Shown one piece after another: positions 8,764 to 16,545 of a DNA stretch of 43,460 nucleotides. The position numbers and the translations under genes are program-made. The notes beneath the pieces are model-generated. The model saw nothing but the letters and a program-made list of their open reading frames with translations. It was not told the origin of the DNA and did not search any database. The DNA is from Caldisericum exile_A (GTDB lineage Bacteria > Caldisericota > Caldisericia > Caldisericales > Caldisericaceae). Positions within the stretch are counted from its first letter, which is position 1, and the number at the start of each line of letters is the position of its first letter. The stretch is from the NCBI RefSeq assembly GCF_047785965.1, contig NZ_JBLOBF010000011.1:1-43460 (forward strand), given 5' to 3'.

Positions 8764-9060
8764 ATGGAAGATAAAGCTAAAAAAAAGCTAAAGATACTTG
8801 CAGTTTGTGGGATGGGTTTAGGCTCTGGACTAGTTTTAAAAATGACTTTAGAAAAAGCAATCAAAGAGATGGGAGTTAATGCTTCTGTAGAAGTATCTGA
8901 TGTTGCTTCTGCTACTTCTATGGATGTTGATCTCGTTATTACATCGTTTGAATTTGCAAAGTCATTTACACAAAAAGGAATAAAAGTTATAACAATCAAG
9001 AACTATACTGATGTTAATGAGATGAAAGAAAAACTGCAAGATATTCTTAAGGAAAATTAG
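8764..9060 (+). CDS. PTS EIIB component, ascorbate class (UlaB-like)
   Basis: A 98-residue protein starting with the phosphocysteine loop ILAVCGMGLGSGLVLK, where Cys15 is the residue that receives phosphate from EIIA and gives it to the sugar in EIIC. The length and loop match UlaB/SgaB (PTS IIB, lactose/cellobiose superfamily fold). A GGAGGAATT ribosome site overlaps the EIIA stop region, so the two are translated together. Confidence 0.88.
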   Translation: MEDKAKKKLKILAVCGMGLGSGLVLKMTLEKAIKEMGVNASVEVSDVASATSMDVDLVITSFEFAKSFTQKGIKVITIKNYTDVNEMKEKLQDILKEN

Positions 9061-9075
9061 AAATTTAGAAAGGAG

Positions 9076-9120
9076 GTGATAAAGGGGCTGATCCATTCGA
9101 AAAGTACGCAAAAATTTTAA
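9076..9120 (+). other. Orphan Shine-Dalgarno with a 14-codon frame before EIIC
   Basis: Between EIIB and EIIC there are two strong ribosome binding sites. The first (AAAGGAGGTGAT, 9070-9080) does not serve EIIC, which has its own AAGGAGG at 9123-9129. A frame from GTG 9076 to the stop TAA at 9118-9120 would encode VIKGLIHSKSTQKF, but the GTG overlaps the ribosome site and no good start codon follows. It may be a decayed short gene, a leader peptide or a ribosome standby site. Confidence 0.2.
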
Positions 9121-9135
9121 ATAAGGAGGTGTTGT

Positions 9136-10488
9136 ATGTCAGTTATAAAATTTATTGTAGATGAGATTTTAAGTAAGCCAGCATTGCTTGTTGGTTTGAT
9201 GGCTCTTATTGGTTTGATTGCTTTGAAAAAATCCTTTAGTGAAGTCCTAACAGGAACACTAAAAACCATTATTGGATTTCTTATTTTGATTGCAGGTGCT
9301 ACGCTTGTTATAGGAACTTTGTCTCCTTTAGGTGATCTTATTCAGCAGGTTTTCCACTTACATGGTGTAGTTCCAACGAATGAGGCGATAGTTGCTCTTG
9401 CATTGCAGTCTTTCGGAAAACAGGTAGCAGCTATTATGGCTTTGGGATTTTTATTTAACCTGGTATTTGCCTGGATTACACCAGCAAAATATGTGTTTCT
9501 TACCGGTCACCATCTGCTTTATCTTGCGACAGTGTTAGCCGTGGTTATAGGAACAGCCGGAATAAAAGGTGCTAACCAAATAATTATTGGGGCAATAATG
9601 TTGGGTACAGTGGCGACAGCTATGCCTGCACTTGTTCATCCTTTTACAAAGAGAGTTACAAATGACGCAGGTTTTGCGCTAGGCCACCTGAATACTTTGG
9701 GATATATTATGTCTGCTCTTGTTGGAAAATGGTTAGGTAAAGGAAGTAAATCCACAGAAGAAATAGAACTTTCAGAGAAATGGAACTTTCTAAAGGAACC
9801 CATTGTTACGACAAGCATCGTTATGATTATTATTTATGTTGCTTTGGCTATTTTGGCTGGACCAACTGTTCTTTCTAAATATTCAAATGGTGGAAATTAC
9901 ATAATGTATGCACTAATGGAAGGACTTACATTTGGTGCTTCTATTGCTATTATTATTTATGGCGTAAGAATGATACTTGGTGAGATTGTGCCGGCGTTCC
10001 AAGGGATTGCTTTAAAAATAATTCCTAATGCCATACCTGCATTAGACTGCCCTACAGTGTTTCCTTTTGCGCCCACTGCAGTAATCGTGGGATTCCTTTC
10101 AAGCGTAGTTGGAGGGATAGTTGGAATGTTCCTTATGGGTCCTTTTGGTCTTGCCTTAATTATTCCTGGAATGATTCCTCATTTCTTTGATGGTGGAACC
10201 GCAGGCGTTTATGGGAATGCAACAGGTGGTAGAAGAGGTGCAATTCTTGGCGCTTTTGTAAATGGTATACTTATAACTGTATTGCCGGCGCTACTATTAG
10301 CATATATGGGAACCTTAGGGCTTGCAAATACCACTTTCGGAGATACTGACTTTTGTTGGTCAGGTATTGTCGGTGGGTTAATTTCAAGAATGGGCATTGT
10401 GGGGGCTTATATTGGAACTATCATTTTTGCTGTAGTATTATTAGGACTTGCAAGCTATGTAACGATTAAATTAAACCAGAGCAAATAG
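9136..10488 (+). CDS. PTS EIIC permease, ascorbate class (UlaA/SgaT)
   Basis: A 450-residue membrane protein of the UlaA family (PF03611), with about 11 TMs. It starts with an N-terminal helix and has the family regions FAWITPAKYVFLTGHHLLYLA, ALDCPTVFPFAPTAVIVGF and FFDGGTAGVYGNATGGRRG. It transports its sugar while the sugar is phosphorylated by EIIB. The best-known substrate of the family is L-ascorbate, but no ulaD/E/F-like catabolic gene is present; the next gene is a Gfo/Idh/MocA dehydrogenase, so another sugar acid or polyol is possible. The operon stops at a strong terminator at 10503-10535. Confidence 0.9.
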   Translation: MSVIKFIVDEILSKPALLVGLMALIGLIALKKSFSEVLTGTLKTIIGFLILIAGATLVIGTLSPLGDLIQQVFHLHGVVPTNEAIVALALQSFGKQVAAIMALGFLFNLVFAWITPAKYVFLTGHHLLYLATVLAVVIGTAGIKGANQIIIGAIMLGTVATAMPALVHPFTKRVTNDAGFALGHLNTLGYIMSALVGKWLGKGSKSTEEIELSEKWNFLKEPIVTTSIVMIIIYVALAILAGPTVLSKYSNGGNYIMYALMEGLTFGASIAIIIYGVRMILGEIVPAFQGIALKIIPNAIPALDCPTVFPFAPTAVIVGFLSSVVGGIVGMFLMGPFGLALIIPGMIPHFFDGGTAGVYGNATGGRRGAILGAFVNGILITVLPALLLAYMGTLGLANTTFGDTDFCWSGIVGGLISRMGIVGAYIGTIIFAVVLLGLASYVTIKLNQSK

Positions 10489-10502
10489 GATTACCTTAAG
10501 GG

Positions 10503-10535
10503 ATAGGGAGAGAAATTTCTCTCCCTATATTTTTT
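10503..10535 (+). terminator. Intrinsic terminator after EIIC
   Basis: A perfect inverted repeat with 13-base arms, ATAGGGAGAGAAA (10503-10515) and its complement (10516-10528), followed by a T tract to 10535. Confidence 0.85.
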
Positions 10536-10574
10536 GTATTCTTTATATAAACAGAATAAGAACTTTACAAATAA

Positions 10575-11705
10575 ATGAAAAACATAAACTATGCATTAAT
10601 TGGTCTTGGTGCGATTGCAAAAAATCATCTAATTGCAATAAAAAGTCTCCCTATAATTTATAGGAATTCTACCTTTACGGTTAATTTAAAGACTCTTTAC
10701 ACTACTCACAGGGAGCAAAAAGAGTCTTTAGGTAAACTTATAGGTTTTGAGAATGTAGTAGATGATCTTGAATATATCTTAAGAGATCCTGATATTGATG
10801 TTGTAGATATTTGTACTCCTAACTATTTGCATTTTGAAGAAGCCTTAGAAAGCATAAACCATGGGAAAAATGTTTATTGTGAAAAGCCTTTAACTATTAA
10901 TTCAATTCAAGCAAAGGAGTTAGTAGATTTAGCTCAAGGAACTTCTTTGAAAAATCAGGTTGCACTTGTCTATAGGTTTATGAGAGCGGTTTCTGAAGCG
11001 CGTGCGATAATTAAGAGTGGGATTATTGGTGAGGTTAATTCCTTTCACTTTGAGATGCTTCATTCAGGATACCTGAATCCTTTAAGACCTATCTCTTGGA
11101 GGTTAGAGAAGAATAAGAGTGGCGGTGGTGCCATAGTAGATTTGGGGATTCATCTTGTTGATCTTGTAAGATTCCTCATTGGGGAGATTGTAAGAGTAAG
11201 TGCATTTGCAGGAACAACTGTTAAAAGAAGAAAATTGGAAGATTCTTCTCAAGAGATAAATGTAGATGTAGATGATTGGGGCTATATAATGGTTGAAACG
11301 GAGTATGGCGCTAAGGGAGTAGTTGAAGTTTCAAGAGTTGCTGTTGGAAATGACAGAGCGGATTTTGTTATTTATTGTAGTGGAGGTGCAATTAAGATAA
11401 ATTCAGAAAATTCTAACGAGTCTGAAGTTTTTGACAAAAATGGAAAAAGAATTTATTTAGATGAAAAGATTCTTAAGGAAGAACCTTTCTTTAACGAGGT
11501 TAAAAATATATATCCAGATTCTAAACTTTCTATGGGGAAAATGGTTGATTTGCATTATACTGGTCTTGTTTGGTTTTTTAAGAGTTTAATTGATGGTTTT
11601 GTGCCTTTGGGAACTCCTACATTTGAAGAGGCATACAAAGATCAAATAGTAATAGAAAGTATTTATAAATCAATAGAGAATAATGGAGACTTTGTTAATA
11701 TATGA
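10575..11705 (+). CDS. Gfo/Idh/MocA family NAD(P)-dependent oxidoreductase
   Basis: A 376-residue protein. The N-terminal Rossmann fold begins ALIGLGAIAKNH (GxGxxA at about residues 11-16), CEKPLT follows near residue 104 (the catalytic EKP lysine), and the C-terminal GFO_IDH_MocA domain contains GGGAIVDLGIHLVDLVRFL with the catalytic-region Asp and His. Family members oxidise or reduce a hydroxyl of a sugar, inositol or sugar phosphate. It lies between the EII genes and HPr/enzyme I, so its substrate is probably the transported compound or its phosphate. No clear ribosome site precedes the ATG. Confidence 0.85.
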   Translation: MKNINYALIGLGAIAKNHLIAIKSLPIIYRNSTFTVNLKTLYTTHREQKESLGKLIGFENVVDDLEYILRDPDIDVVDICTPNYLHFEEALESINHGKNVYCEKPLTINSIQAKELVDLAQGTSLKNQVALVYRFMRAVSEARAIIKSGIIGEVNSFHFEMLHSGYLNPLRPISWRLEKNKSGGGAIVDLGIHLVDLVRFLIGEIVRVSAFAGTTVKRRKLEDSSQEINVDVDDWGYIMVETEYGAKGVVEVSRVAVGNDRADFVIYCSGGAIKINSENSNESEVFDKNGKRIYLDEKILKEEPFFNEVKNIYPDSKLSMGKMVDLHYTGLVWFFKSLIDGFVPLGTPTFEEAYKDQIVIESIYKSIENNGDFVNI

Positions 11706-11730
11706 AAAATTGTTTCTTCGAGGTAATGCT

Positions 11731-12000
11731 ATGTTAACGAAAACCTTTACTGTCAAAAACAAAGTTGGGTTACATGCAAGACCTGCCGCAGTTTTGGTAC
11801 AAACTGCAAGTAAGTTTAAAAGTGACATAAAAATCGAAAAAGATGGGAAAGTTGTTTCTGCAAAAAGTATTCTTGGAGTTCTATCACTTGGAGCTGAAAA
11901 AGGCAGTACAATTACTGTTACCGTTGATGGAGTTGATGAGGAAGAGGCCTTAAAAACAATAGAAGAATTGGTAAATAATAATTTTGGAGATGCGGAATGA
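11731..12000 (+). CDS. ptsH: Phosphocarrier protein HPr
   Basis: An 89-residue HPr. With the ATG at 11731 as start, the phosphorylated histidine in KVGLHARPAA falls exactly at His15 and the regulatory serine in SAKSILG at Ser46, as in Bacillus HPr; this decides against the upstream in-frame ATG at 11683. A weak GAGG site precedes it. Ser46 implies control by an HPr kinase (HprK), which is not in the window. The stop overlaps the start of enzyme I by four bases (ATGA). Confidence 0.95.
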   Translation: MLTKTFTVKNKVGLHARPAAVLVQTASKFKSDIKIEKDGKVVSAKSILGVLSLGAEKGSTITVTVDGVDEEEALKTIEELVNNNFGDAE

Positions 12001-13616
12001 AGCACTTAAAAGGAATTCCTGTTTCTAAAGGTATTTCATTGGGTTTTGCAGTAGTATACCTGAAAAGAAAAATTGAAGTTAATAACAGCAAAGATAGTGT
12101 TCCAATTGAAGAAAAAAAGAAGATTTTAGAAAAAGCCCTTGAAAAGACAAAAGAAGAAATTCAATTAACATATGAAAACCTTAAAAAATCAAATCCGAAG
12201 GAAGCAGAAATATTTGAAGCGCATCTTTTAGTTCTTGAAGACCCAACACTTCAAGAGAAAATTAATAAATATCTTGAATCTCAATATAACCTTCCTTATG
12301 CTGTTAAATCTGCTTTTGAGGAATTCATAGAAGCGCTCCAGAATCTTCAAAGCGAATATATGAAGGAAAGAGCACAAGACCTATACGACATATTAGATTC
12401 CCTTCTCCGTAATATACTTAATGTCCCTAAAGTTGATTTATCGAATCTTCCACCTCAGTCAATTGTTGTTGCTGAGGATTTAACTCCTTCTGACACTGCA
12501 TCACTTGATAGGAAAAATGTTTTAGGTTTTATAACAGAAAGGGGAGGGCCAACATCACACACGGCAATTCTTGCTGAGGCGGTGGGGATTCCTGCTGTTG
12601 TTGGTGTCGAAGAACTTTTTGAAAGCATTCATGATGGTGATGAACTCATAATCGATGGAACAAATGGAGATGTATTTGTAAATCCTACGGAAGAAACTAA
12701 AAAGCAGTATACGAATCTTAAGAAAGAAAAAGAGGAAGAGGAAAAATTGCTAAAGGAAAAGGCTAAAGAGTTTGCCTACACAAAAGGTGGCAAAAGGATT
12801 GAGGTTGCTGCAAATATTGGTTCTCTCAAGGATGTTGATAAGGCTCTCGAGATGGGGGCAGAAGGTGTAGGGCTCTACAGGACTGAATTCTTATTCCTGG
12901 ATAGAGACACTCCCCCTACAGAGGAAGAGCAGTTTGAAGCATACAAAATTGTTGCAGAGCGCTTTAAACCGCATCCTGTAATTATTCGAACACTCGATAT
13001 TGGTGGGGATAAGCAAATACCATATTTAAACCTCGAAAAAGAGCTAAATCCATTCTTGGGGGTTAGAGCAATAAGATTATGTCTCAAAGAAAAAGATCTC
13101 TTTAAGACTCAACTAAGGGCAATACTTAGAGCAAGCGCGTTCGGTAATGTTCTCATTATGTATCCAATGATTGCAATTAAAGACGAGATAATTGAGGCAA
13201 ACAAAGTTCTTAATGAAGTTAAAGAGGATCTTAGAAGAGAAAATATTCCATTTAATGAAAATATAAAAGTAGGAATAATGGTTGAAATTCCCTCTGCTGC
13301 ACTCAATGCGGAAGAGCTTGTAGATTATGTTGATTTCTTTAGCATTGGAACAAATGATTTAACTCAATATATTTATGCTTCAGATAGAACTAACGAAAAT
13401 CTTTCATATCTCTATAGACCTCTCGATAGTCCAATACTAAAGCTCATTAAATTTACCGTTGATGCATCTCATATGAAAGGAAAATGGACAGGAGTCTGTG
13501 GCGAGCTTGCAGGCGATCCTGAAGCAATACCAATACTTGTTAATTTGGGTGTTGATGAATTGAGTATGAGTCCATCAAAAATTCCTGAAGCAAAAAGAAT
13601 CATACGATCAATATAA
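11997..13616 (+). CDS. ptsI: PTS enzyme I (phosphoenolpyruvate-protein phosphotransferase)
   Basis: A 539-residue cytoplasmic enzyme that takes phosphate from phosphoenolpyruvate and passes it to HPr. The N-terminal HPr-binding helical domain is followed by the swivelling domain with the active His188 in GGPTSHTAI and then by the PEP-binding TIM barrel (GAEGVGLYRTEFLFL; GIMVEIPSAAL; FFSIGTNDLTQYI) with Cys501 in GVCGELAGD. It is slightly shorter than the 570 residues common in other bacteria, ending soon after the ELSMSPSKIPEAKRII helix. Coupled to ptsH by a 4-base overlap, it completes the relay needed by the EII genes at this locus. Confidence 0.95.
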   Translation: MKHLKGIPVSKGISLGFAVVYLKRKIEVNNSKDSVPIEEKKKILEKALEKTKEEIQLTYENLKKSNPKEAEIFEAHLLVLEDPTLQEKINKYLESQYNLPYAVKSAFEEFIEALQNLQSEYMKERAQDLYDILDSLLRNILNVPKVDLSNLPPQSIVVAEDLTPSDTASLDRKNVLGFITERGGPTSHTAILAEAVGIPAVVGVEELFESIHDGDELIIDGTNGDVFVNPTEETKKQYTNLKKEKEEEEKLLKEKAKEFAYTKGGKRIEVAANIGSLKDVDKALEMGAEGVGLYRTEFLFLDRDTPPTEEEQFEAYKIVAERFKPHPVIIRTLDIGGDKQIPYLNLEKELNPFLGVRAIRLCLKEKDLFKTQLRAILRASAFGNVLIMYPMIAIKDEIIEANKVLNEVKEDLRRENIPFNENIKVGIMVEIPSAALNAEELVDYVDFFSIGTNDLTQYIYASDRTNENLSYLYRPLDSPILKLIKFTVDASHMKGKWTGVCGELAGDPEAIPILVNLGVDELSMSPSKIPEAKRIIRSI

Positions 13617-13644
13617 ATTCTATCTTTTCTTAAGCCTCCTTTTG

Positions 13645-13664
13645 AGTCCCCTTAGGGGCTTTTT
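13645..13664 (+). terminator. Intrinsic terminator after ptsI
   Basis: AG-CCCC (with one bulged T, 13645-13651), loop TTA, GGGGCT (13655-13660), then a run of T to 13664. Confidence 0.7.
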
Positions 13665-13689
13665 AATTTATCTTAATTTTACCTATAAT
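13661..13689 (+). promoter_or_regulatory. Promoter whose -10 box decides the start of the next gene
   Basis: A perfect TATAAT (13684-13689) lies seven bases before the ATG at 13697; a weak -35 (TTTTAA, 13661-13666) is 17 bases upstream and lies in the T tract of the preceding terminator. An upstream in-frame ATG at 13688 overlaps the -10 box and would not be transcribed. The mRNA would start at about the ATG at 13697, with no ribosome site. Confidence 0.5.
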
Positions 13690-13696
13690 GTATCTG

Positions 13697-14683
13697 ATGA
13701 GAAATATTTTGGTTGTAGGCGCAGGTGGGCGCACGGGGACTCTTTTTGCAGAAGAGTTAAAAAGGGCAAGTCAAGTTTATGGTGTTGCAGGAAGGACGAC
13801 GCTACCTTTAGTTAAAAGTGGCAAAGTTTTTGTTGAAATTAACGGTAATATAACGAAGTTTGAAGTTAATCTTCTTGGGTCAGACGAAATTTCTAAAATT
13901 AAAGAATTTGAAGCAGTAATTCTTACAACCAAAAATCCTGTTTCACCAATTTTAAAGGAGTATCTTCCCAAAATATCTGATCTAAAGTACCTTATATTAT
14001 CTCAGAACGGATTTAATGCAGGAGAGGATGCCTTAGAAACTGTTAAAGAGATTTACGGATCCGTGCCTACATCTTTAAGGATCATTCGTCTTGTTTTGTT
14101 CAATGCGGTAAAAGAAAGTAGAGATTTGGGTTCAGTTATCATTTCATACAGGCGTCCTGTTAGAATTGCATTTGGGGTTTTTTATGGAATTGATGATACA
14201 ACAGAATTAGAAGATGTTTTTAATACCATCGGTATTGAGTTTACAAAAGTTTCCGAGGACAACGTAAAAAATATGGAGTTTTCAAAGTTGTTTACAAATC
14301 TAATAGGAATTCCGTCTTATTCAATGGGCTTCGACCTATATGAGGGCTTGCGTAATAAAGATTCATTTATTGAAGAGATGCTTGCCTTAAAGGAATATAT
14401 TCAGGTTGTCAAGAAAAGTGGACACAGGTTTTTAAATTTTCCTCACTATCCTGTTCAATTTTTTGCAAGCATAGTTGAATACACACCGATATTTCTAATG
14501 CTCCCATTTCGAAATTTTATCTCAAACCTTGTTTTAAAATTACGGGGGACAAAAGAGAAGGGAAATATTGATGAGATTGATTACTATACAGGAGCAGTGG
14601 TGAAGTTAGCAAGGGAGCTTAAAATTAAAACCCCTGTAAACGAAAGGGTTTTAAGGAGGATAAAAAATGAGCGAACACCTTAA
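13697..14683 (+). CDS. Ketopantoate-reductase-like (ApbA/PanE) dehydrogenase
   Basis: A 328-residue protein. The N-terminal Rossmann fold MRNILVVGAGGRTGTLFAEE has a GxGGxxG dinucleotide loop; LSQNGFNAGEDAL matches the QNG region of ApbA/PanE, and MEFSKLFTNLIGIP contains the lysine-containing start of the C-terminal helical domain. The end, IKTPVNERVLRRI, also fits the family. True 2-dehydropantoate reductases make pantoate for coenzyme A, but many family members have other substrates. Its stop overlaps the next gene by 17 bases, and that partner is PlsY-like, so a glycerol-phosphate or lipid-related reduction is an alternative. Moderate certainty for family, low for substrate. Confidence 0.65.
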   Translation: MRNILVVGAGGRTGTLFAEELKRASQVYGVAGRTTLPLVKSGKVFVEINGNITKFEVNLLGSDEISKIKEFEAVILTTKNPVSPILKEYLPKISDLKYLILSQNGFNAGEDALETVKEIYGSVPTSLRIIRLVLFNAVKESRDLGSVIISYRRPVRIAFGVFYGIDDTTELEDVFNTIGIEFTKVSEDNVKNMEFSKLFTNLIGIPSYSMGFDLYEGLRNKDSFIEEMLALKEYIQVVKKSGHRFLNFPHYPVQFFASIVEYTPIFLMLPFRNFISNLVLKLRGTKEKGNIDEIDYYTGAVVKLARELKIKTPVNERVLRRIKNERTP

Positions 14684-15290
14684 ATTTATTTTGCTTTCAA
14701 TCTTTGCATATCTTCTGGGTTCGGTTCCTTTTGGCTATATCGTTGGAAAAATTAATAGAGTAGATGTGCTTCAAATTGGCTCTCATTCTGCATCTTCAAC
14801 AAATGTATCAAGAGCCTTGGGGTGGCGCTGGGCAACAATTTCGGCTGTTCTTGATTTTTCAAAGGGGCTTCTTCCTTCATATCTTGCAAGAATCTCTCTT
14901 TCAAACCAATGGTTTGTTGTAATTGTTTCACTACTTCCAATGGTGGGGCAGGTTTTCCCAATATTTCTGCGTTTTAGAGGTGGCAAAGGAGCTTCAACCT
15001 ATTATGGTGCAATATCTGGACTTATTGGGCTTCATTATTTTATTCTATTTTTCCCTGCACTTCCAATACTTCTTCTTATAACTCGTAGAATGAGCCTTAC
15101 AAATATCATTTTCTCTTGGCTTTTAACGATTGCTGTATTCCTTTTTTCAACGGTTATAAAACCCAATGCCTTTCCAATAAGTTATGCAATTTTTGCACTC
15201 ATTGGTGCTATTTTTATGCTTATTGCGATGCGTGAAAATATAGATAGATTAATAAAAAATAAGGAGCCTGAAACACCTCTAAAGTGGTAG
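14667..15290 (+). CDS. Divergent PlsY-like glycerol-3-phosphate acyltransferase
   Basis: A 207-residue membrane protein with about six TMs and the PlsY layout: motif 1 in LLGSVPFGYIVGKI, motif 3 in GQVFPIFLRFRGGKGAST. PlsY transfers an acyl group from acyl phosphate to glycerol 3-phosphate, the first step of phospholipid synthesis. Here motif 2, normally GSGNxGATN, reads GSHSASSTN, and the GH of motif 3 is GQ. These are positions linked to G3P and acyl-phosphate binding, so the enzyme may be a paralogue with altered substrate rather than the housekeeping PlsY. An AAGGAGG site (14655-14661) inside the upstream gene supports the ATG at 14667. Its stop codon lies within the following terminator. 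Confidence 0.7.
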   Translation: MSEHLKFILLSIFAYLLGSVPFGYIVGKINRVDVLQIGSHSASSTNVSRALGWRWATISAVLDFSKGLLPSYLARISLSNQWFVVIVSLLPMVGQVFPIFLRFRGGKGASTYYGAISGLIGLHYFILFFPALPILLLITRRMSLTNIIFSWLLTIAVFLFSTVIKPNAFPISYAIFALIGAIFMLIAMRENIDRLIKNKEPETPLKW

Positions 15291-15306
15291 GTATTTAGAG
15301 GTTTTT
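15275..15306 (+). terminator. Intrinsic terminator overlapping the PlsY-like stop codon
   Basis: ACCTCTAAA (15275-15283), a 10-base loop that includes the stop codon, TTTAGAGGT (15294-15302), then TTTT. Confidence 0.8.
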
Positions 15307-15401
15307 GAAATTTTGTAAATTTTGCCATTATGCTGCTATTTTTAATGATTTTTTGTGTTAGAATAATCTGGGAGTAAAAACTTTAAGAAAGGAAAGTAGG
15401 T

Positions 15402-16544
15402 ATGAAAAAGACATTTACGTCAAAATTTATCGTCACGTTGCTCCTTGTTGTATTTGTGGGTTCTTCTTTATTTACTGGTTGTGCAAAGAAAACAACGACG
15501 GAGCAAACATCGACTGGCAATGCTTATCTTGACAATCTCATCAAAGCAGCACAGAAGGAGGGAGAGCTTACAGTTATTGCGCTTCCACATGACTGGGCAA
15601 ATTACGGAGAGATTATCTCTACGTTCTCTCAAAAGTATGGAATAAAGGTTAACGAACTTGATCCTAATGCAGGCTCTGGCGATGAAATCGAAGCAATAAA
15701 GGCAAACAAAGGTAGCACTGGACCTCAAGCTCCTGATGTAATAGATGTAGGTTTGGCGTGGGGGCCAACTGCAAAAGAACAGGGACTTATTCAGCCTTAT
15801 AAAGTTCAAACCTGGGACACAATTCCAAACGATGTAAAAGATCCCGATGGCTATTGGTATGGTGATTATTACGGAGTTTTGGCATTTGAGGTAAATTCAA
15901 GCGTCATTAAGAATATTCCACAAGACTGGTCAGATCTTTTAAAACCTGAATATAAAGGGAAAGTTGCATTGGGTGGAGATCCAAGAACCTCTGCAATGGC
16001 AGCAATGGCAGTTGCTGCAGCAGCAATTGCAAATGGTGGTTCGTTTGATAATGTAATGCCTGGGCTTCAATATTTTGCTCAACTTAATAAGCTTGGCAAT
16101 TTTGTACCTGTTATTGCAAAGCCCGGAACAATCGCAAGTGGGGAAACTCCAATTGCAATGATGTGGGATTATCTTGCGCTTACCGATAGAGATAACTTTA
16201 ACGGCAACCCTGAAATATCTGTTGTAATTCCAAAGAGTTCTGTTGTTGCAGGTGTTTATGTTCAGGCAATAAGTGCCTATGCGCCTCATCCAAATGCAGC
16301 AAAACTCTGGATGGAGTTTCTATACTCTGATGAGGGACAACTTCTTTATTTGAAAGGATATGTCCATCCGATTAGATATAACGATCTTGCAAAGAGAAAT
16401 GTCATTCCAGAAGATCTTGCAAAGAAACTTCCTCCAGCTGAACTCTATGCAAAAGCAATTTTCCCAACAATTGATCAAATCTCCAAGGCAAAAAAAGATA
16501 TTGTTGATAATTGGGATAAAGTAGTAAACGTTAACGTAAAGTAA
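15402..16544 (+). CDS. ABC transporter substrate-binding lipoprotein (AfuA/PotD-like)
   Basis: A 380-residue lipoprotein: a basic n-region, a hydrophobic segment and the lipobox LFTGC with Cys27, then an extracellular solute-binding domain starting NLIKAAQKEGELTVIALPHDWA. It is of the Fe3+/polyamine/sugar-phosphate type (AfuA, PotD and thiamine-binding relatives), not the UgpB type usual for glycerol 3-phosphate. It heads an operon with two permeases, an ATPase and glycerol-degrading genes, so glycerol, G3P or a glycerophosphodiester is the likely ligand; AfuA relatives that bind sugar phosphates make a phosphorylated ligand reasonable. A GAAAGGAAAG site precedes the ATG. A hairpin just past its stop may stabilise its mRNA. 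Confidence 0.85.
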   Translation: MKKTFTSKFIVTLLLVVFVGSSLFTGCAKKTTTEQTSTGNAYLDNLIKAAQKEGELTVIALPHDWANYGEIISTFSQKYGIKVNELDPNAGSGDEIEAIKANKGSTGPQAPDVIDVGLAWGPTAKEQGLIQPYKVQTWDTIPNDVKDPDGYWYGDYYGVLAFEVNSSVIKNIPQDWSDLLKPEYKGKVALGGDPRTSAMAAMAVAAAAIANGGSFDNVMPGLQYFAQLNKLGNFVPVIAKPGTIASGETPIAMMWDYLALTDRDNFNGNPEISVVIPKSSVVAGVYVQAISAYAPHPNAAKLWMEFLYSDEGQLLYLKGYVHPIRYNDLAKRNVIPEDLAKKLPPAELYAKAIFPTIDQISKAKKDIVDNWDKVVNVNVK

Positions 16545-16545
16545 A

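Noticed and set aside
9636..10397. Minus-strand frames inside the EIIC gene
   Set aside because: Shadows of a conserved membrane protein; no start signals.
11683..11730. Longer HPr starting at 11683
   Set aside because: It would put the active histidine at residue 31; the ATG at 11731 gives His15 and Ser46 exactly.
13688..13696. Start of the PanE-like protein at the ATG at 13688
   Set aside because: This ATG is part of the -10 box TATAATG; the Rossmann start MRNILVVGAG fits the ATG at 13697.
15402..16544. Binding protein as UgpB (glycerol-3-phosphate binding)
   Set aside because: The length and N-terminal pattern are those of AfuA/PotD-like proteins, and the permeases are of the matching class; only the context points to a glycerol compound.
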